Assembly: GCF_018704125.1 (NCBI RefSeq)
Contig: NZ_JAGTIS010000004.1
Coordinates: forward strand, 62,001 to 126,000
Direction of reading: 5' to 3'
DNA: 64,000 bases
Origin: Metapseudomonas boanensis
Lineage (GTDB): Bacteria; Pseudomonadota; Gammaproteobacteria; Pseudomonadales; Pseudomonadaceae
Shown here: positions 54,680 through 63,236 of the stretch, piece after piece
How the letters are laid out: each line of letters begins with the position of its first letter
How positions within the stretch are numbered: the first letter of the stretch is position 1
The notes under the pieces: model-generated
Database searches by the model: none
What the model was told of the DNA's origin: nothing
The model's input: only the letters and a program-made list of their open reading frames with translations
Made by a program: the position numbers and the translations under genes

Positions 54680-54772
54680 TTTTATGGCGTGTTTTTTTGA
54701 TCAGGTCGACGGGACGGCTAAGTGGCCGCCAGAGCAATGTCGAGACAACATCAGAAAGATATCAAAAAGCCT

Positions 54773-55069
54773 TCACCCAAAAAGCTGATAGACCTTGGCG
54801 CCCTGCTTTGCCTGGTTGAGCTGGATCAGCTCGCCGGCAAGGCGCTGCTGCTCGGCGTGGCAGACGCTAACGAGCTCTCGGTACAGCGCCAGCAGCTCTT
54901 CCATCCGCGCCTGCAAGGCCTTGCTATCAGGCACTGCGTCGAGCATGGCATCGTCGACCGCCTGACGGCACAGCTGATCCAATTCACCGATCGCCGCCCA
55001 GTCCTGGTTGGCCAGCGCTGCTCGCAGGGCGCTGCCGGTGGTTTCGAGACGCTGAACGGATGAACTCAT
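54773..55069 (-). CDS. fliT: FliT-like flagellar chaperone
   Basis: 98 aa from ATG 55069, with GAGG eight bases upstream; an ATG at 55090 that overlaps the fliS stop is an alternative. It is all-helical with a Leu/Ala/Gln-rich sequence, and its place after fliS fits FliT, the FliD export chaperone. In Pseudomonas this gene is often annotated only as hypothetical or as fleP. Identity rests on size and position more than on motifs. Confidence 0.7.
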   Translation of the reverse strand: MSSSVQRLETTGSALRAALANQDWAAIGELDQLCRQAVDDAMLDAVPDSKALQARMEELLALYRELVSVCHAEQQRLAGELIQLNQAKQGAKVYQLFG

Positions 55070-55089
55070 GGTGTAATCCTCTACTGCCA

Positions 55090-55470
55090 TTACGGTGCGA
55101 TGGCATCCCAGGCGGATTTGATTTCGCGCAACAGCTCGGCCACTTCATCGAGCAGGCCCAGGTCGTTCTTCAGGTTGGCCTGCATGAGCCGGGACGCCAT
55201 GTACTCGTAGAGGCTGTCCAGGTTACCGGCCAGTTCGCCGCCCTTCTGGTGATCCAACCCATCACGCAGGCCGCCGATGATAGCGATGGCCTTGCCGATC
55301 AGCTCGCCTTTCTGCGCTGTCTGGCCACGCTCCATGGCACCGCGCGCCTGGGCGAGGCGGCCCAGACCGCCCTCCATCAACATCTGGATCAGGCGATGGG
55401 GTGTTGTCTCGAAAACCTGCGCCTGGACATCGACCGATTGGTACTGTCTGAGGGCTGTCGCTGCGTACAT
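55090..55470 (-). CDS. fliS: Flagellin chaperone FliS
   Basis: 126 aa with the canonical FliS start MYAATALRQYQSVDVQAQ and the motif TPHRLIQMLMEGGLGRLAQAR. FliS binds the flagellin C-terminus and stops it from polymerising before export. A second, more divergent copy lies 200 bases upstream. Confidence 0.94.
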   Translation of the reverse strand: MYAATALRQYQSVDVQAQVFETTPHRLIQMLMEGGLGRLAQARGAMERGQTAQKGELIGKAIAIIGGLRDGLDHQKGGELAGNLDSLYEYMASRLMQANLKNDLGLLDEVAELLREIKSAWDAIAP

Positions 55471-55579
55471 GGTGGCTCCCGCGGAACTGACTGGCTGATA
55501 CCCAAGGTATCGGCCGACCAGCGGTAACCTTTAGCCCGGATTTCCAATGTTCTGCAGGATTCTCGGCAAGCCTCCCTTC

Positions 55580-55643
55580 TAAGAGCGAGCTTGCTCGCGA
55601 ACGCATGCTCACGTCTTTTTCGCCAGCATGCTGGCTCCTACAG
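55580..55643. repeat. REP pair (REPIN-like) between the two fliS genes
   Basis: TAAGAGCGAGCTTGCTCGCG and, in reverse, CGCCAGCATGCTGGCTCCTA face each other with about 20 bases between. This is the Pseudomonas REP type also seen at 59681-59748. It separates the two fliS paralogs. Confidence 0.75.
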
Positions 55644-55670
55644 TGGGCCAGGCGCAGCGCAAAGAGCCTC

Positions 55671-56057
55671 TCAACCGGCGGACACGTCCACTTCGGAACC
55701 AATGGCGTCCCAGGCTTCCTTGATTTGCAGCAGCAGCGCTTCCACCTCGTCAAGGTGACGCGGTGTCGAGTCCAGCGCCACGCCGGCCAGGCGACGGGTC
55801 ATGTAGTCGTAGAGCGCGTCGAGGTTCGCGGCGATTTCCCCACCCAGCTCACGATCGAGGCCCGCCTGCAGCGCGCCGAGGATGCTCAGGGTGGAGCCGA
55901 CCGCAACGCCGCGCACTTCCGGCTTGCCTTCCTGCATGGCGAAACGTGCCAGGGAGATACGCTCCAGGGCGCCCGCCAGCAGCAGTTGCACCGTCTGATA
56001 GGGCGTGACGTCCGGACTGGCGACGACTTGTTTGTAGGTATGGATAGGATGGGTCAC
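55671..56057 (-). CDS. Second FliS-type chaperone
   Basis: 128 aa, a FliS-family helical protein ([52 protein letters not shown]) clearly diverged from its neighbour at 55090-55470. The N-terminus lacks the tyrosine-rich MYAxxAxxQY start. It begins six bases after the fliD stop. It may be specific for another export substrate, or a duplicate on the way to a new role. Confidence 0.9.
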   Translation of the reverse strand: MTHPIHTYKQVVASPDVTPYQTVQLLLAGALERISLARFAMQEGKPEVRGVAVGSTLSILGALQAGLDRELGGEIAANLDALYDYMTRRLAGVALDSTPRHLDEVEALLLQIKEAWDAIGSEVDVSAG

Positions 56058-56063
56058 GGCAGT

Positions 56064-57485
56064 TTAATCCTTCTGTACGACACCAGGCAGGCTGGCAAGG
56101 GCCTGGGTCAGGCGGTCACTGGTCTGGTTCAGGCGGCCCACCAGGGAGTCCATGGCATTGAACTGGTTGAGCAGGCGCTGCTGGACCTGCGTAACGCGCA
56201 GTTCCAGCGCTTCCTTCTGCTTGTCCACCGACTTGAGCGTGTTCTGCAAACCATCCATGCGTTGCTGCAGGATGCCGCCGGTCTGTGCATAGCCATCGAC
56301 CCGCTTGTCGAGGCGACTCATCAAGCCCTGGTCGCCGGTGAAGAAGCTGGCGACTGAATCGAAATTCTCCTTCAGCGCCTTGTCCAGTTTGGTGTCGTCG
56401 ATCTTCAGGGTGCCGTCTTTCTGGGTGGAGATTCCCAGGTCGGCCAACACACGCACACCCTCCTGGTCGGCAGGCGCAACCAGGTCGTTGCGTATGCCGC
56501 CCAGCAAGCTACGTACCGTGGCATCACCTACCAGGCCACCGACGACAGGTGCTTTCCCCTCCCCCGCCGAAACGACCGAGGTCAACTGGTTTGAGGTGGT
56601 CACTAGCTTGTTGTAGGCGTCGACAAACTTCTTGATATTGCTTTTGACCCCGGATTTATCCTGGTCGACGGTGAGAGTCAGGGATTTTTCGGTGCCAGCC
56701 GCCTTAAGCTCCAGAGTGACCTCGGGAATGGCCCCCGTGACACTGTTGGTTGCGCTCTCCAGGGCCAAGCCGTCGATGCTGAACTTGGCGTTGCGAGCCG
56801 CCTCGATGATCCCGCTGCTGGCCTCATCGGCACTGTCGAGCGTGCCACTGCCGATGGTCAGCGCGGCGAGATCGGGGTCGGCGCTGGTGACCTGCACGTC
56901 ATTTCCGGCACCGCTCTTGGTCGAGGTCAGCACCAGGCGGGTCTTGCCATCGCTGGGGTTGGTCACCAGGTTGGCGCTCACGCCCTGGTCCTTGAGCTTG
57001 GCATTGAGGGTATCGCGCACCTGGGCCAGGGTGGCGCCTTCGGCGATTTCGACCTGAGTACCCGCGTCGGCAGCACCGACCTTGACCGTCAGCGTGCCGG
57101 CCACGGCATCAGCATCGCCATTGGTCGGCACGGTGAAGTCGCTGGCCAGGGCCGCGGTCCCGACCTTGCTGCCAGTGGCCAACTGACTGACCTTGATGGT
57201 GTAGCTGCCGGCCAGTGCCGACTTGGTGGCCGTGGCCGTCACCAGGCTGGCATCGGATGAGATTGCCGAGCGGTTCTCGAACAGCGAGGTCTTGTTGAGA
57301 TCCTTGAGCGCGGTCTGGAGTTCGCTGAGGCTGCCCTTGAGCTGGCCAAGGGCAGAGAACTTGGTGGTGGTAGCCTTTTCAAGGCGCGCCAACTGAGCAT
57401 CCTTGGGCGCCCGCTCGGCATTCACCAGTGCGTTCACGATGCTGCTGACATCGATGCCCGAGCCCAGTCCCGTAATTCCAGCCAT
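56064..57485 (-). CDS. fliD: Flagellar cap protein FliD
   Basis: 473 aa. The N-terminal GITGLGSGIDVSSIVNALVNAE and the C-terminal coiled coil (KSVDKQKEALELRVTQVQQRLLNQFNAMDSLV) are FliD signatures. FliD caps the filament tip and lets flagellin insert; in Pseudomonas it can also bind mucin. It has four diverged outer domains in the middle. It follows flaG by 85 bases with a possible sigma-54 promoter between. Confidence 0.95.
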   Translation of the reverse strand: MAGITGLGSGIDVSSIVNALVNAERAPKDAQLARLEKATTTKFSALGQLKGSLSELQTALKDLNKTSLFENRSAISSDASLVTATATKSALAGSYTIKVSQLATGSKVGTAALASDFTVPTNGDADAVAGTLTVKVGAADAGTQVEIAEGATLAQVRDTLNAKLKDQGVSANLVTNPSDGKTRLVLTSTKSGAGNDVQVTSADPDLAALTIGSGTLDSADEASSGIIEAARNAKFSIDGLALESATNSVTGAIPEVTLELKAAGTEKSLTLTVDQDKSGVKSNIKKFVDAYNKLVTTSNQLTSVVSAGEGKAPVVGGLVGDATVRSLLGGIRNDLVAPADQEGVRVLADLGISTQKDGTLKIDDTKLDKALKENFDSVASFFTGDQGLMSRLDKRVDGYAQTGGILQQRMDGLQNTLKSVDKQKEALELRVTQVQQRLLNQFNAMDSLVGRLNQTSDRLTQALASLPGVVQKD

Positions 57486-57535
57486 CTCACCACCTCGTCA
57501 AGGGTTTGGCACTTGCGTACCGCGCGCCTGTTCGA

Positions 57536-57552
57536 AACAAATTCCGTGCCAA
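57536..57552 (-). promoter_or_regulatory. Possible sigma-54 promoter of fliD
   Basis: On the minus strand TTTGGCACGGAATTTGTTT has a perfect -24 (TTGGCACG) but TTTGT in place of TTTGC at -12. It lies about 50 bases before the fliD ATG. fliD has its own RpoN-dependent promoter in P. aeruginosa, which supports it. Confidence 0.45.
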
Positions 57553-57570
57553 AGAATCTCCAGCCGGCTG

Positions 57571-57945
57571 TCAGGCTTCGGCCTGGAACAACAGGCTGCG
57601 TGCCTCGGACAGGCTTTCAGCCAGCTTCAGAACATCCTCCGAGGGAATCTGCCGAATCACTTCGCCAGACGCAGCGTCGGTCACCTTCACCACCACCCGG
57701 CCGCTGGAATCGTCCAGGGCAAAGCTCAGGTTGCGCTGGATGTTCTGCACGAAGTCCTGGATGTTCGACAAAGCTGCCTCGACAGGCTGCTCCCCCTGCT
57801 CGGGCTTTTCGCCCGCTCCTTGCGATTTTTGAGGCTGAAGTTCCGTTACAGACTCATTTCGTACCGGGCGCAACGGGTCGCCACCCTGGACTTGGCGGAG
57901 CTGCACACCAGACTGTGACTGCGCATTCAACTTAGTGACGTCCAT
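57571..57945 (-). CDS. flaG: FlaG family protein
   Basis: 124 aa from ATG 57945 (MDVTKLNAQSQSGVQLRQVQ). The N-terminal half is disordered and polar; the C-terminal half is the FlaG domain (LSFALDDSSGRVVVKVTDAASGEVIRQIPSEDVLKLAESL). FlaG affects filament length in Pseudomonas. It lies between fliC and fliD, as is usual. Confidence 0.93.
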   Translation of the reverse strand: MDVTKLNAQSQSGVQLRQVQGGDPLRPVRNESVTELQPQKSQGAGEKPEQGEQPVEAALSNIQDFVQNIQRNLSFALDDSSGRVVVKVTDAASGEVIRQIPSEDVLKLAESLSEARSLLFQAEA

Positions 57946-57968
57946 CACCTCACCTCGCATGGCAAGAC

Positions 57969-57995
57969 GGGGGAAAGCGCCAGGCACTTCCCCCC
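57969..57995 (-). terminator. Transcription terminator after fliC
   Basis: GGGGGAAGTGCC and GCGCTTTCCCCC (minus strand) form a stem of about ten pairs with a short loop, 30 bases past the fliC stop and before flaG. It probably accounts for a large monocistronic fliC transcript, with some read-through into flaG. Confidence 0.6.
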
Positions 57996-58024
57996 TTGGT
58001 GGTTACGCGGACTCGCCCCTAGGC

Positions 58025-59488
58025 TTAACGCAGGAGGCTGAGCACCGCCTGCGGCAGCTGGTTGGCCTGGGCCAGGATCGCAGTGCCGGCCTGCTGCAGG
58101 ACCTGGTTCTTGGTCATGTTCGCAGATTCGGCGGCGAAGTCGGTATCCTGGATACGGCCGCGCGCAGCGGAGACGTTTTCCGTGATGTTCTGCAGGTTGG
58201 AGATCGTGTTGTCGAAGCGGTTCTGTACCGCACCGAGGTCGGCGCGCTGGGAATCGATGGACTTGATCGCGGCATCGATCACAGCAATCGCGTCTTGAGC
58301 ACCGTCCGCAGTGGAAATGTCAACCTGGGCGACTGAGTCGACCGAGGAGGAACCGCCCGCGGTGGCGAAGACCTGAGTGTTTGCTCCGGCAAAGCTGAAC
58401 TCGCCGACGCCGCTGAGCTGAACTTCGCCCACGGCTATGCGATTCGCGGCGCTGTTGACCGCTGCAGATGCTGCACCATTGATTCCTACGTCGTAGGTAT
58501 GGGTAGCGTCTGCCTCTGCAATCAAGAAGCTAATATCGTCATTTCCCTTCAGCACGATCTGGGTCTTATCCAGCGAGCCGTCAGCTTTCTCGACAAAGCT
58601 GGCCTCAACACCAGCACCAGCCGAGTTAATCTGGTTCTTCAGTTCAGTAAGGTCGTTGGAGTTGAAGTTGGAAACAGCCACACCTTTTCCGTTGACCGTC
58701 ATGGTCACCGAGCCACCATTGAAGGTCGCGTCGAACCCACCCATGGTCACTTCGTTTTTCACAGAAGCTGTAACGCCCACGCCTGCCGAAGCCGTCGCGG
58801 TGTTGATAGCATCGGCAATGGTTTTGGAAGAAGAGTTAGCGATGTAAGTGATGGCGCCAGTCGAACCTTTGGCATCCGAGATCTTGAAGTTGTCACCAGC
58901 CACGACCGCAGTGGTACCGTTGGTTGCAGCAGTAACCAACGTACCGGTCAATGTACCTTCCTTCTTATACTCATTGTTACCGAGCTTGGCCGCAGAAGTG
59001 GAAGAAATCGAGAAACCAATGGTTTCATTAGCTTGGGCGCCGACCTGGAAGTTTACATTCGCGAAATCGCCATTCAGCAGCTTGCGACCACCAAAAGTGG
59101 TTGTATTGGAAATTCGATCCAACTCTTCCTTGAGCTGCGTAACTTCCTGATTCAGGGCCTGGCGCTCGTTCGTGGAGTTAGAACCGTTAGCCGATTGCAG
59201 GGACAGATCGCGCATACGCTGCAGGATATTGGTGGACTGCTGCATGGCACCTTCGGCGGTCTGCGCCAAGGAGATACCGTCGTTGGCATTCCGCACGGCC
59301 ACATTCAGGCCGTTGACCTGACTGGTCAGGCGGTTGGCGATCTGCAGGCCGGCGGCGTCGTCCTTGGCACTGTTGATGCGCGAACCGGTCGACAGGCGCT
59401 CAAGGGATTTGCTCAGCGCGTTGGAAGACGCGTTCAGGTTGCGCTGGGCGTTGAGGGACGAGACGTTGGTATTGACGGTCAAGGCCAT
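58025..59488 (-). CDS. fliC: Flagellin FliC
   Basis: 487 aa. Conserved N-terminal D0/D1 ([20 protein letters not shown]..., [26 protein letters not shown]) and C-terminal D1/D0 ([36 protein letters not shown]) enclose a variable Thr/Ala/Ser-rich middle (about 180-390). It is the single flagellin gene seen here and forms the polar filament. A sigma-28 promoter lies about 95 bases upstream. The base composition of the variable middle is more AT-rich than its flanks, as is common in flagellins. Confidence 0.97.
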   Translation of the reverse strand: MALTVNTNVSSLNAQRNLNASSNALSKSLERLSTGSRINSAKDDAAGLQIANRLTSQVNGLNVAVRNANDGISLAQTAEGAMQQSTNILQRMRDLSLQSANGSNSTNERQALNQEVTQLKEELDRISNTTTFGGRKLLNGDFANVNFQVGAQANETIGFSISSTSAAKLGNNEYKKEGTLTGTLVTAATNGTTAVVAGDNFKISDAKGSTGAITYIANSSSKTIADAINTATASAGVGVTASVKNEVTMGGFDATFNGGSVTMTVNGKGVAVSNFNSNDLTELKNQINSAGAGVEASFVEKADGSLDKTQIVLKGNDDISFLIAEADATHTYDVGINGAASAAVNSAANRIAVGEVQLSGVGEFSFAGANTQVFATAGGSSSVDSVAQVDISTADGAQDAIAVIDAAIKSIDSQRADLGAVQNRFDNTISNLQNITENVSAARGRIQDTDFAAESANMTKNQVLQQAGTAILAQANQLPQAVLSLLR

Positions 59489-59581
59489 GGTGGTATCTCC
59501 AAAGGGACCTAGTGTTTGCCTGAGTAAGCGCCTCGCGGGCTTCCATGCTCAGGCGCCCAGAGAGTTCGCATTCGTCTTTTG

Positions 59582-59607
59582 TATCGGCCCTTGGTCGGGG
59601 ACCTTTA
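59582..59607 (-). promoter_or_regulatory. Sigma-28 (FliA) promoter of fliC
   Basis: On the minus strand TAAA (59604-59607) and GCCGATA (59582-59588) are separated by exactly 15 bases, the FliA consensus. Transcription would begin about 85 bases before the fliC ATG. Confidence 0.9.
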
Positions 59608-59680
59608 GGGCAATTTCAAAGATTTTTCAGATTTTCGAATTTGCCAGTATTGACAAGGACTTAGCACCACATACTCAACC

Positions 59681-59748
59681 TGTAGGAGCCAGCTTGCTGG
59701 CGAAGGACCCAGGTTTGGCCAAGTGTTCGCGAGCAGGCTCGCTCCGAC
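59681..59748. repeat. REP pair (REPIN-like) upstream of fliC
   Basis: TGTAGGAGCCAGCTTGCTGG at 59681 and the inverse of TGTCGGAGCGAGCCTGCTCG ending at 59748 form a head-to-head REP pair. It lies just past the flgL stop and may protect the 3' end of that transcript. Confidence 0.8.
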
Positions 59749-59843
59749 AAACAATGAGCACCTGCCAAGGAGCGATCCAAGGGATGGGCTGAAGCAGAGC
59801 GTTTGGCTGCGTGCATCTGCCCTGAAGAAAATCAGGCCGGCAC

Positions 59844-61100
59844 TTAACGCAGCTGGTTGAACAGATTCAGGCTGCTGACCTTTACGTAGCTCTGCTGCGC
59901 CGCCTCGAGAATGATCGACTGCATGGACAGGCGCGAGAGTGCCTCGGCATAGTCGAGGTCACGCAGTTCGGCCTGGACGCTCTTGTTCACCAGGCTGACT
60001 TCGTCATGGGAGGTCTGGGTAGATTCGACGGTGTTCAGGCGCGCGCCGATCTGGCCACGCACGGTATCGAGGGTGGTCATGCCATGGTCGAGGTTGGTGA
60101 TGGCCAGTGCGACCGAGTCGCGAACCTCACGAGCCCCCTGCGGAGAGTCACTCCCCTGTTCCAGCGCCATCCGCAGGTTGGCAATGGTGTCGAGGATCCC
60201 GACCTTGTTGGCGGGCGCAGTGGCCGGGTCGCTGTCGGGCGGGCTGATGGTGAAGCTCGACCCGTTGGGCGGAGTGCCGTTGACGTGGAAGGTGACGCCA
60301 CCATAACTCACCTTGGTGTCCTTGCCCGCAGCCAGCGTACCGCTGATAACCGGCCCGGCAGCCGGCTGTGGCAACGGCGTCAGGTTGTATTTCAGCGGAT
60401 TGGCCGGGTCGTTGAAGTCCAGCTGGATGCCGCCCTGCGGGAAGCTGGCAAACGTCACTTCGTCATCCACCAGGGCGCCACTGACCAGCGGCCCGGCAGG
60501 TGCCGCCGGGTTGCCTGACACGCTCAGGCGCCCCGCATTGACTGCGTTCTCGAACACTGCGCGGCCGTTGTCACTGATGGCAATGTCCAGCGAACTGGCA
60601 ACCTGCAATTTCCGCTGGCCCTCATCTCCTTGATAGCTGTAGGTGCCGTCCGCATTGCGCACGAACGGCTGGGTCTTGCCCTGGAAGCCGGCGAACAGGT
60701 ATTCGCCGCGAGCATTGCGGGTGTTCATCAGGCCGAAGAGTTCCTCCTCGCGCTCGTCCAGTTCGGTCGCTATGGATCGGCGATCCGCGCTGCTAAGTGC
60801 GCCGTTGCCCGCCTGTACCGCCAACTCGCGCACGCGTTGCATGAGGTTGCTCACCGTATCGAGAGTGGCCTCTTCCTGGTTCAGGCTGTTCTGCGCTGCT
60901 GCCAGGTTGCCCTGATACTGGCTCAGCACATTCTGCTGCTGCTCCAGTTGCAGGAGCCGTACCGAGGCGACCGGGTCGTCGGCCGGAGTCAGGATGCGTT
61001 TGCCACTGCTGATCTGCTCCTGGGTCCGGGTCACGTCGGAGTAATTGCGCTGCAGGCCCGAGACGCCGTTGTTGAAGGCTTGAAGAGTCGAAATGCGCAT
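59844..61100 (-). CDS. flgL: Hook-filament junction protein FlgL (HAP3)
   Basis: 418 aa. The N-terminus MRISTLQAFNNGVSGLQRNYSDVTRTQEQISSGKRI and the C-terminus LSRLSMQSIILEAAQQSYVKVSSLNLFNQLR are flagellin-like helices typical of FlgL. It joins hook and filament next to FlgK. It starts 12 bases after the flgK stop. Confidence 0.96.
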   Translation of the reverse strand: MRISTLQAFNNGVSGLQRNYSDVTRTQEQISSGKRILTPADDPVASVRLLQLEQQQNVLSQYQGNLAAAQNSLNQEEATLDTVSNLMQRVRELAVQAGNGALSSADRRSIATELDEREEELFGLMNTRNARGEYLFAGFQGKTQPFVRNADGTYSYQGDEGQRKLQVASSLDIAISDNGRAVFENAVNAGRLSVSGNPAAPAGPLVSGALVDDEVTFASFPQGGIQLDFNDPANPLKYNLTPLPQPAAGPVISGTLAAGKDTKVSYGGVTFHVNGTPPNGSSFTISPPDSDPATAPANKVGILDTIANLRMALEQGSDSPQGAREVRDSVALAITNLDHGMTTLDTVRGQIGARLNTVESTQTSHDEVSLVNKSVQAELRDLDYAEALSRLSMQSIILEAAQQSYVKVSSLNLFNQLR

Positions 61101-61112
61101 GGGTATGACCTA

Positions 61113-63227
61113 CTAGCGGAAGCTGCTGATCAGGGTATCGAACAGGGAGCGCGCAACTTGAATGATCTGGGCCGAAGCGTTGTAGTACTGCTCGAACTTG
61201 ATCAGGTTGGCGGCTTCCTCATCCAGGTTCACGCCGGACAGTGAGTCGCGGTTATCGGAGGCCTGCTTGAGAACTGCCGTCGAAGCTTCGCTGTCCTGCC
61301 GCGCCTGGGCAGTCAAGGTGCCGACGCGCTCCACCAGCTCGCCATAGCCGTCGGTGAAGCTCACGCCCGAGCTGCCGCTGCCGAGGTTCGGGTCAACACC
61401 GATGCTGGCCTTGCTCTGCAGGTCCGCCAGCTTGAGCGCATTGCGGTTATCCGACACGCCGCCTCGATTGAAGCCCAGCGTGAAACTGTCGTTGTCCTGT
61501 GGGCGACCACTGAAGGTCTGCTGGATGGTGTAACTCTGGGTCACGCCGCCTGAAGTGACTTCCACCGCAAAAGACAGCGCATTGGACTGCCCGGGCGTGA
61601 TCGCCAGCCCGGTGATGTCGGTCGGCGCCGCGGCTGGCGGCAACTGCGGCACGGTGGTGATGCGCACCCCTGCTGGCAGTGGCGACGGGAACTGCAATTG
61701 CTGGGTGGCATCGTCGTAGGTCAGCGTCAGATTGGGAAACGCGCTGATGACAGCCTGAGCGAGCGGATCAGAACGCAGGGCCTGCATGCTGGCCAGGCTG
61801 GCCGGATCGAGCACTTGGACGATCTCCGGCGCGCCGATCACCGCGTTGCCACGGTTCTGCAGGTTGGACTCGCTGCGCAGCGGCGCGGCGAAGGACAACT
61901 GGTCGGCCTGGTCCAACTCCACCGAAATGGATGAGGCACCCATCCGGGTGGGTTCCAGCATGAAGCGGTCGCCGGCGGAGGGTGTGCCCGTGAGCGTTAC
62001 GCTGAAGCCCTGATCCCGGCCAGCGGCGTCGCGCAAGCTCAGCTTCAACGGATTGCTCGGGTCGGGCGTGACGGTCATGACTGCACCGTCGCTCAGGCGG
62101 CGTGCCTGATAGCTGGAGCCATCGAACTCGAGGCGATAGTCGCTGGTTCCGAGCAGGCGCGTGTCGTCGATCGACAGGGATGCATCGGCCGATGATGTGT
62201 TGTCGCTGAACGCACGGGCACGGAGGTCCGCCAACTGCGGATCGTTGTAGTCGCCGAACAGCATCGAGCCGACCTGCCCTTTGAGGTCGAGCCCCTGACC
62301 CAGCTGACCGTTGACCTGGTCGCTGATAGCGAGGGCCAGGCGACCCAGGGAATTGGTCGACGGATCGAGGACCTCGCTGCGGTAGCGGATCAGCCCACCC
62401 AACTCGCCACCACTGACCTGGGGCGTGACGTTCTGATGCGTCCCGCCGTTGACCAGCTCAACTTCGAAGCGGCTTGGATCACCCTGACCGTTGACGATCT
62501 GCAGGCGACTTACCGTGCTGCCGACCACTAGCGGCTGGCCGCTGCCGATGAACAGGTTGAGGCTGTTGTCGTCCTGTTTGACAACGTTCACCCCGATATA
62601 GCTGGACAGCTGGCGTACGGCCTCATCGCGAGCATCGAGCAAGTCGTTGGGTTGCTTGCCGTTGGCCGATGCTTCGGCAATGGCATTGTTGAGACTGCCG
62701 ATCGAGGTGGCCAGGCGGTTGACCTGTTCGCTGACCGTGACCATCTGGCTGTTGATGAAGCCATTCTGCTCGCTGAGACGGTCATGCAGGGTATTGAAGC
62801 GCCTGGCGAGGCCTTCAGCTTCAGCCAGCACCAGCTCACGGGCCGGAGTGTTGGCCGGGTCTTCCGCCGCGGTCTGCAGGGCGGCGAAAAACTTCTGCAT
62901 GGACGGCGTAATGCCAGTGGTGGTGCTTGCCAGCAGCGAATCGAGCTGATCGATCTGACTCTTGTATGCGGTCACATCGCTGTTCAGGGCCGTGGAGTTG
63001 CGCAACTGGGAGGTGAGGAACTCACTGTAGGTGCGTCGAACCTCGGTCAGCGCAGCGCCGGAGCCGATATAGCCTGCCCCGCTGAACTGAGGGAGTCGAG
63101 TGGCCTGAGAGGCATCCTGGCGACTGAAGCCCGGAGTGTTGACGTTGGTGATGTTGTGGCCGGTGATGGAGAGTTGCGTCTTGCTGACGCTAAGCCCCGA
63201 CAGGCCAATGTTCAGTAGGTCAGCCAT
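61113..63227 (-). CDS. flgK: Hook-filament junction protein FlgK (HAP1)
   Basis: 704 aa. The N-terminal rod motif (MADLLNIGLSGLSVSKTQLSITGHNITNVNTPGFSRQ) and the C-terminal SGVNLDEEAANLIKFEQYYNASAQIIQVARSLFDTLIS are conserved; the middle is variable and long. FlgK is the first junction protein after the hook cap. It starts nine bases after the flgJ stop. Confidence 0.97.
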   Translation of the reverse strand: MADLLNIGLSGLSVSKTQLSITGHNITNVNTPGFSRQDASQATRLPQFSGAGYIGSGAALTEVRRTYSEFLTSQLRNSTALNSDVTAYKSQIDQLDSLLASTTTGITPSMQKFFAALQTAAEDPANTPARELVLAEAEGLARRFNTLHDRLSEQNGFINSQMVTVSEQVNRLATSIGSLNNAIAEASANGKQPNDLLDARDEAVRQLSSYIGVNVVKQDDNSLNLFIGSGQPLVVGSTVSRLQIVNGQGDPSRFEVELVNGGTHQNVTPQVSGGELGGLIRYRSEVLDPSTNSLGRLALAISDQVNGQLGQGLDLKGQVGSMLFGDYNDPQLADLRARAFSDNTSSADASLSIDDTRLLGTSDYRLEFDGSSYQARRLSDGAVMTVTPDPSNPLKLSLRDAAGRDQGFSVTLTGTPSAGDRFMLEPTRMGASSISVELDQADQLSFAAPLRSESNLQNRGNAVIGAPEIVQVLDPASLASMQALRSDPLAQAVISAFPNLTLTYDDATQQLQFPSPLPAGVRITTVPQLPPAAAPTDITGLAITPGQSNALSFAVEVTSGGVTQSYTIQQTFSGRPQDNDSFTLGFNRGGVSDNRNALKLADLQSKASIGVDPNLGSGSSGVSFTDGYGELVERVGTLTAQARQDSEASTAVLKQASDNRDSLSGVNLDEEAANLIKFEQYYNASAQIIQVARSLFDTLISSFR

Positions 63228-63236
63228 GACTCAGCC

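Larger units (their letters stand above)
59489..59843. other. Gene-free interval between flgL and fliC
   Basis: The 355 bases hold the fliC sigma-28 promoter and leader (59489-59607) and a REP pair (59681-59748). No glycosylation or other gene is present, and nothing else is recognised. Confidence 0.85.
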
